DNA of 64,000 nt from Deltaproteobacteria bacterium (GTDB taxonomy: Bacteria; Desulfobacterota; BSN033; UBA1163), in assembly GCA_016875195.1 (NCBI GenBank), contig VGRY01000009.1, forward strand, positions 22,031 through 86,030, given 5' to 3'. The translations under genes were made by a program, and so were the position numbers. Under the pieces are notes generated by a model, which was given only the letters and a program-made list of their open reading frames with translations, ran no database searches and was not told where the DNA came from. Shown piece after piece: positions 62,069 to 64,000 of the stretch (its first letter is position 1; each line of letters begins with the position of its first letter).

Positions 62069-62548
62069 TCATGGCTTAGCACGAATGAGTGTGCAGTTAG
62101 AGCTATGATATTTATTTTCTGCCCTGATTACCTTGAGCTTGTCGTCTGCCCACTTAAAAGGATCGATGATAGGCAATCCAGCACTGTCTTCTTTTACTAC
62201 CTTGTTATATGCATCCGCTGTTGCGACCTCAAAAATGCGGCCAATGATGAAGTCTGTTGTTGGACCATTCATGTGCATCAGAACTCCAATTGGAGCATCT
62301 TTTACTTCCGTCTCCGAAATCGTCTTGTTTTTGACACCGTCGACGAAAGTCCTTCCTGCGTCATAACCAACTTTAAATAGTCTCTCCTGCTCTTGCTTGT
62401 TGCCTGACATTTCCGCATAAGCAGCACAGGAAAAAGCGGACCACATGACGCGGGCTTGATTGGGTTTGTTTTCTGCGTTAGCACTCTCGACCAAGAACGT
62501 TTGTATAGTGAAAATCAAAAAAACAGCAGATAAGCTCTGTTTGACCAT
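62069..62548 (-). CDS. Exported cassette protein of unknown function
   Basis: This 159-residue protein starts at ATG 62548 behind GGGAGGTAAGA, with a signal peptide (VKQSLSAVFLIFTIQTFLVE, cleavage near ANA). The mature part contains WSAFSCAAYAEMSGNKQEQE, LFKVGYDAGRTFVDGVKN and MNGPTTDFIIGRIFEVATAD, with two cysteines (one in SNCTLIRAKP at the C-terminus). No family is recognised with certainty. A cassette-borne promoter lies about 170 bp upstream. Confidence 0.65.
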   Translation of the reverse strand: MVKQSLSAVFLIFTIQTFLVESANAENKPNQARVMWSAFSCAAYAEMSGNKQEQERLFKVGYDAGRTFVDGVKNKTISETEVKDAPIGVLMHMNGPTTDFIIGRIFEVATADAYNKVVKEDSAGLPIIDPFKWADDKLKVIRAENKYHSSNCTLIRAKP

Positions 62549-62874
62549 TCTTACCTCCCTTACCAAACGTTATGCGCCTTAGTGGGACTTGTCGCCCCAT
62601 CGCGCGGCCCAACTCTGAATTATATAGAAAAAATTCTGTATAGCACCGGTTATGGTCGATTTTTACAGAATTGCTGCCGAGCGCTTCTCAAACACTTTTA
62701 GCGCTTATGAAAAAAAATCTACACCTTTTGGCCTCTTCTGTCAAATCTCGACTTCAGGAAGACATCCTCAATTTTTTATAAATCTCGCCGCTCAAAGGGT
62801 TAGCCTTAAACTTTCACCTACGAAGAGAGAGGTTACACTCTCCCTGTTATCTGAAAATTTACGGTTGAAATTGA
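62549..62874. other. Leader of the cassette carrying 62069-62548
   Basis: This stretch of 326 bp has no supported minus-strand gene. It contains the promoter at 62716-62744, and near 62607 the word GTTGGGC (minus strand), a lone core-like sequence that could be the edge of a lost cassette. A plus-strand frame (62652-62921) overlaps an attC and is not called. Confidence 0.4.
62716..62744 (-). promoter_or_regulatory. Possible cassette-borne promoter
   Basis: On the minus strand, TTGACA (62739-62744), a 17-base spacer and TAGATT (62716-62721) form a plausible sigma-70 promoter pointing at the gene 62069-62548. Most integron cassettes lack promoters, so this would matter for expression. Confidence 0.4.
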
Positions 62875-62932
62875 GTATAACGACGAAATCAGCAGCGGCT
62901 GTAAGACGTCCGCTGGAGTGATTTGATTAGGC
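62875..62932 (-). other. attC-like site 5
   Basis: GTATAAC (62875-62881) and ATTAGGC (62926-62932) are near-consensus cores. AAATCAGCAGCGG and CCGCTGGAGTGATTT mirror each other around CTGTAAGACGT, with one extra base in one arm as attC sites have. The stop codon of the gene 62927-63148 lies within the right core. Confidence 0.7.
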
Positions 62933-63148
62933 AATAAATTGTAAAATAAATCCAATGATGACCAGTATTAGCCCCCAGTAAAAGAGCTTTGGATGGAGAA
63001 ACGAGACTAAATATACTTTCCGTCCTTTTCTGTCAATCTGGTTTGCATCTTCAATATTCTTACCAAAAGAAAAAGCGATTATTAGAGTTCCCACAATATT
63101 AAGAAACAATCCTATTTTAGCTTGGGTTAACCATTCAAATAATTCCAT
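62927..63148 (-). CDS. Small membrane cassette protein (two TM segments)
   Basis: This 73-residue protein has two hydrophobic segments, IGLFLNIVGTLIIAFSFG and LFYWGLILVIIGFILQFIA, joined by a charged loop (KNIEDANQIDRKGRK). ATG 63148 lies 5 bp after an attC core, with GTTAGGTGGGGT serving as core and ribosome site. No family is recognised; a small two-TM cytoplasmic-membrane protein is all that can be said. Confidence 0.65.
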   Translation of the reverse strand: MELFEWLTQAKIGLFLNIVGTLIIAFSFGKNIEDANQIDRKGRKVYLVSFLHPKLFYWGLILVIIGFILQFIA

Positions 63149-63153
63149 ACCCC

Positions 63154-63197
63154 ACCTAACTGGAGACATTTCCTAATGGTAGTCTGTTGTGTAAGGT
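63154..63197 (-). other. attC-like site 6 (short, weak)
   Basis: ACCTAAC (63154-63160; GTTAGGT on the minus strand) is a good core directly before the start codon of 62927-63148. The opposite core near 63190 (TTGTGTAAG-like) is degenerate, and the inner stem is only AGAC/GTCT, so this may be a decayed site. Confidence 0.45.
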
Positions 63198-63751
63198 CAT
63201 CTCGGGGACCACTTCTCTTTAGCTTGGCCTTGCAAATACTCTATTGCAAGTTCACGAATAGGGAGCTTTTCCCCTACAGCATTGGCTGAAGTTAACCTTT
63301 CACTATAATGATCATCCAGCCTCAACGTGATTACCTTTCCAAATCCAGGAGGATGATTGGCGTCACTGATGACTTTGTCAAGGTAAAATTCTAATTCTAG
63401 ATTCGTTCTGATGCATGCCAAGATCTTAGCCTGAGGTTCACGAAGGACATTTTGGCCATTCACTATTTTCAGATACCCTATGTTGCTTTCTTTGTAATAG
63501 TTTGCCTCTGTTGATAACTGAAGATAAAAGGGTATGCTCTGAAGTAGCCTATCGAAAGCGTTGCAGGAATACGTTATTTCTATAATCCTGTTTGGGTCTT
63601 GCACCCTGTCTTGTCCATCCTCAATGCTCATTTGAAACATTTTTTCGAATATATCAAACGGGCAGCTTAGCCCATCATATTTAGGAAAACAATAATCACG
63701 AAAACGACTAACCATATCATCAGTCCAGAATTGAGGAGTATTTGTCTGCAT
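63197..63751 (-). CDS. Cassette-region protein of unknown function
   Basis: This 184-residue cytosolic protein starts at ATG 63751 behind AAGAGGTGATTAT; an in-frame start further upstream at 63844 lacks a ribosome site. Segments are DDMVSRFRDYCFPKYDGLSC, FDRLLQSIPFYLQLSTEANY, QAKILACIRTNLELEFYLDK and VITLRLDDHYSERLTSANAV. No family is recognised. It is the rightmost complete gene, and the region upstream to the window edge (63752-64000) shows no attC or gene. Confidence 0.6.
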   Translation of the reverse strand: MQTNTPQFWTDDMVSRFRDYCFPKYDGLSCPFDIFEKMFQMSIEDGQDRVQDPNRIIEITYSCNAFDRLLQSIPFYLQLSTEANYYKESNIGYLKIVNGQNVLREPQAKILACIRTNLELEFYLDKVISDANHPPGFGKVITLRLDDHYSERLTSANAVGEKLPIRELAIEYLQGQAKEKWSPR

Positions 63752-64000
63752 ATAATCACCTCTTAACATGGAGTGAGCAGACTCCACGGAATGCGGGTGT
63801 ATCTTTTGGCTTATCCGTTCTTCATTTGTGGTTGTAATATACACCTTTTCAAAAATTTAGTGAATAGATATTTCAGGAAGCAACATAGCATGAAAGCCAT
63901 TATAGGTCCATAAGATTATCACAGAGATGGTAGTATTGACCCCCAAAAACCTCAAGAGTTCTAATGATAATCAACACTTATATTCTACTTCCCATGAAGA

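Noticed and set aside
62652..62921. Plus-strand 89-codon frame in the cassette array
   Set aside because: It overlaps an attC-like site and runs against all neighbouring genes, with no ribosome site; treated as chance.

Overview
The window reads as a chromosomal segment from an anaerobic, organic-acid-degrading bacterium. The best guess is a Desulfobacterota/Deltaproteobacteria-like lineage. The guess rests on several TRAP and tripartite tricarboxylate importers, a four-subunit 2-oxoacid:ferredoxin oxidoreductase, a 4-hydroxybutyryl-CoA dehydratase with all iron-sulfur ligands, a tungsten/molybdenum-type aldehyde:ferredoxin oxidoreductase, and many dispersed intergenic palindromes. No rRNA or tRNA gene was recognised, so the taxonomy is inference only.

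Region 1 (1-13.8 kb, + strand) is a catabolic island: a 5'-cut GntR/FCD regulator, a DctPQM TRAP importer, a maleate-isomerase-like enzyme, a D-2-hydroxyacid dehydrogenase, a 2-oxoacid:ferredoxin oxidoreductase (delta, alpha, beta, gamma), a 4-hydroxybutyryl-CoA dehydratase-like protein, a short ThiS/MoaD-like C-terminal half, an aldehyde:ferredoxin oxidoreductase and an Ldh2-type dehydrogenase. Together they suggest import of a carboxylic or hydroxy acid, oxidation to a 2-oxoacid, and ferredoxin-linked conversion to an acyl-CoA.

Region 2 (13.8-26 kb) is accessory: a DUF5658 membrane protein, an M23-type protein, an exported methyltransferase, a HigBA-type toxin-antitoxin pair, a 1473-residue secreted protein with 20 RCC1-like repeats plus thrombospondin type 3 and MopE-like calcium motifs, an antitoxin beside a toxin gene with one in-frame TGA, an aldo/keto reductase, and long direct repeats around the giant gene.

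Region 3 (26-47.4 kb) holds three uptake and catabolism sets. The first is a dihydrodipicolinate-synthase-family enzyme with a TAXI-TRAP importer and a wrecked UbiD decarboxylase gene. The second is a minus-strand cluster (HpcH-type aldolase, DapA-like lyase, URO-D-family protein, exported protein, aldo/keto reductase fold lacking its catalytic residues, ABC sugar importer without an ATPase gene, LacI regulator). The third is a DctPQM TRAP operon with a LarA-like gene upstream. Near-identical LacI-type operators lie before lacI and before the TRAP operon.

Region 4 (47.4-59.6 kb) has two DUF4143 AAA ATPases, the first between two HepT-type 3' remnants and the second behind tandem palindromic operators. 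It also has a URO-D-family gene, TctABC, a ribokinase, a nucleoside hydrolase, a MazEF-like pair and a helix-turn-helix protein.

Region 5 (59.7-63.8 kb) looks like an integron gene-cassette array: minus-strand genes of unknown function are separated by attC-like sites whose core sequences abut or overlap start and stop codons. No integrase is present, and the array may continue past the right edge. At least four families of miniature-inverted-repeat-like elements are scattered through the window, two of them with recognisable target-site duplications.
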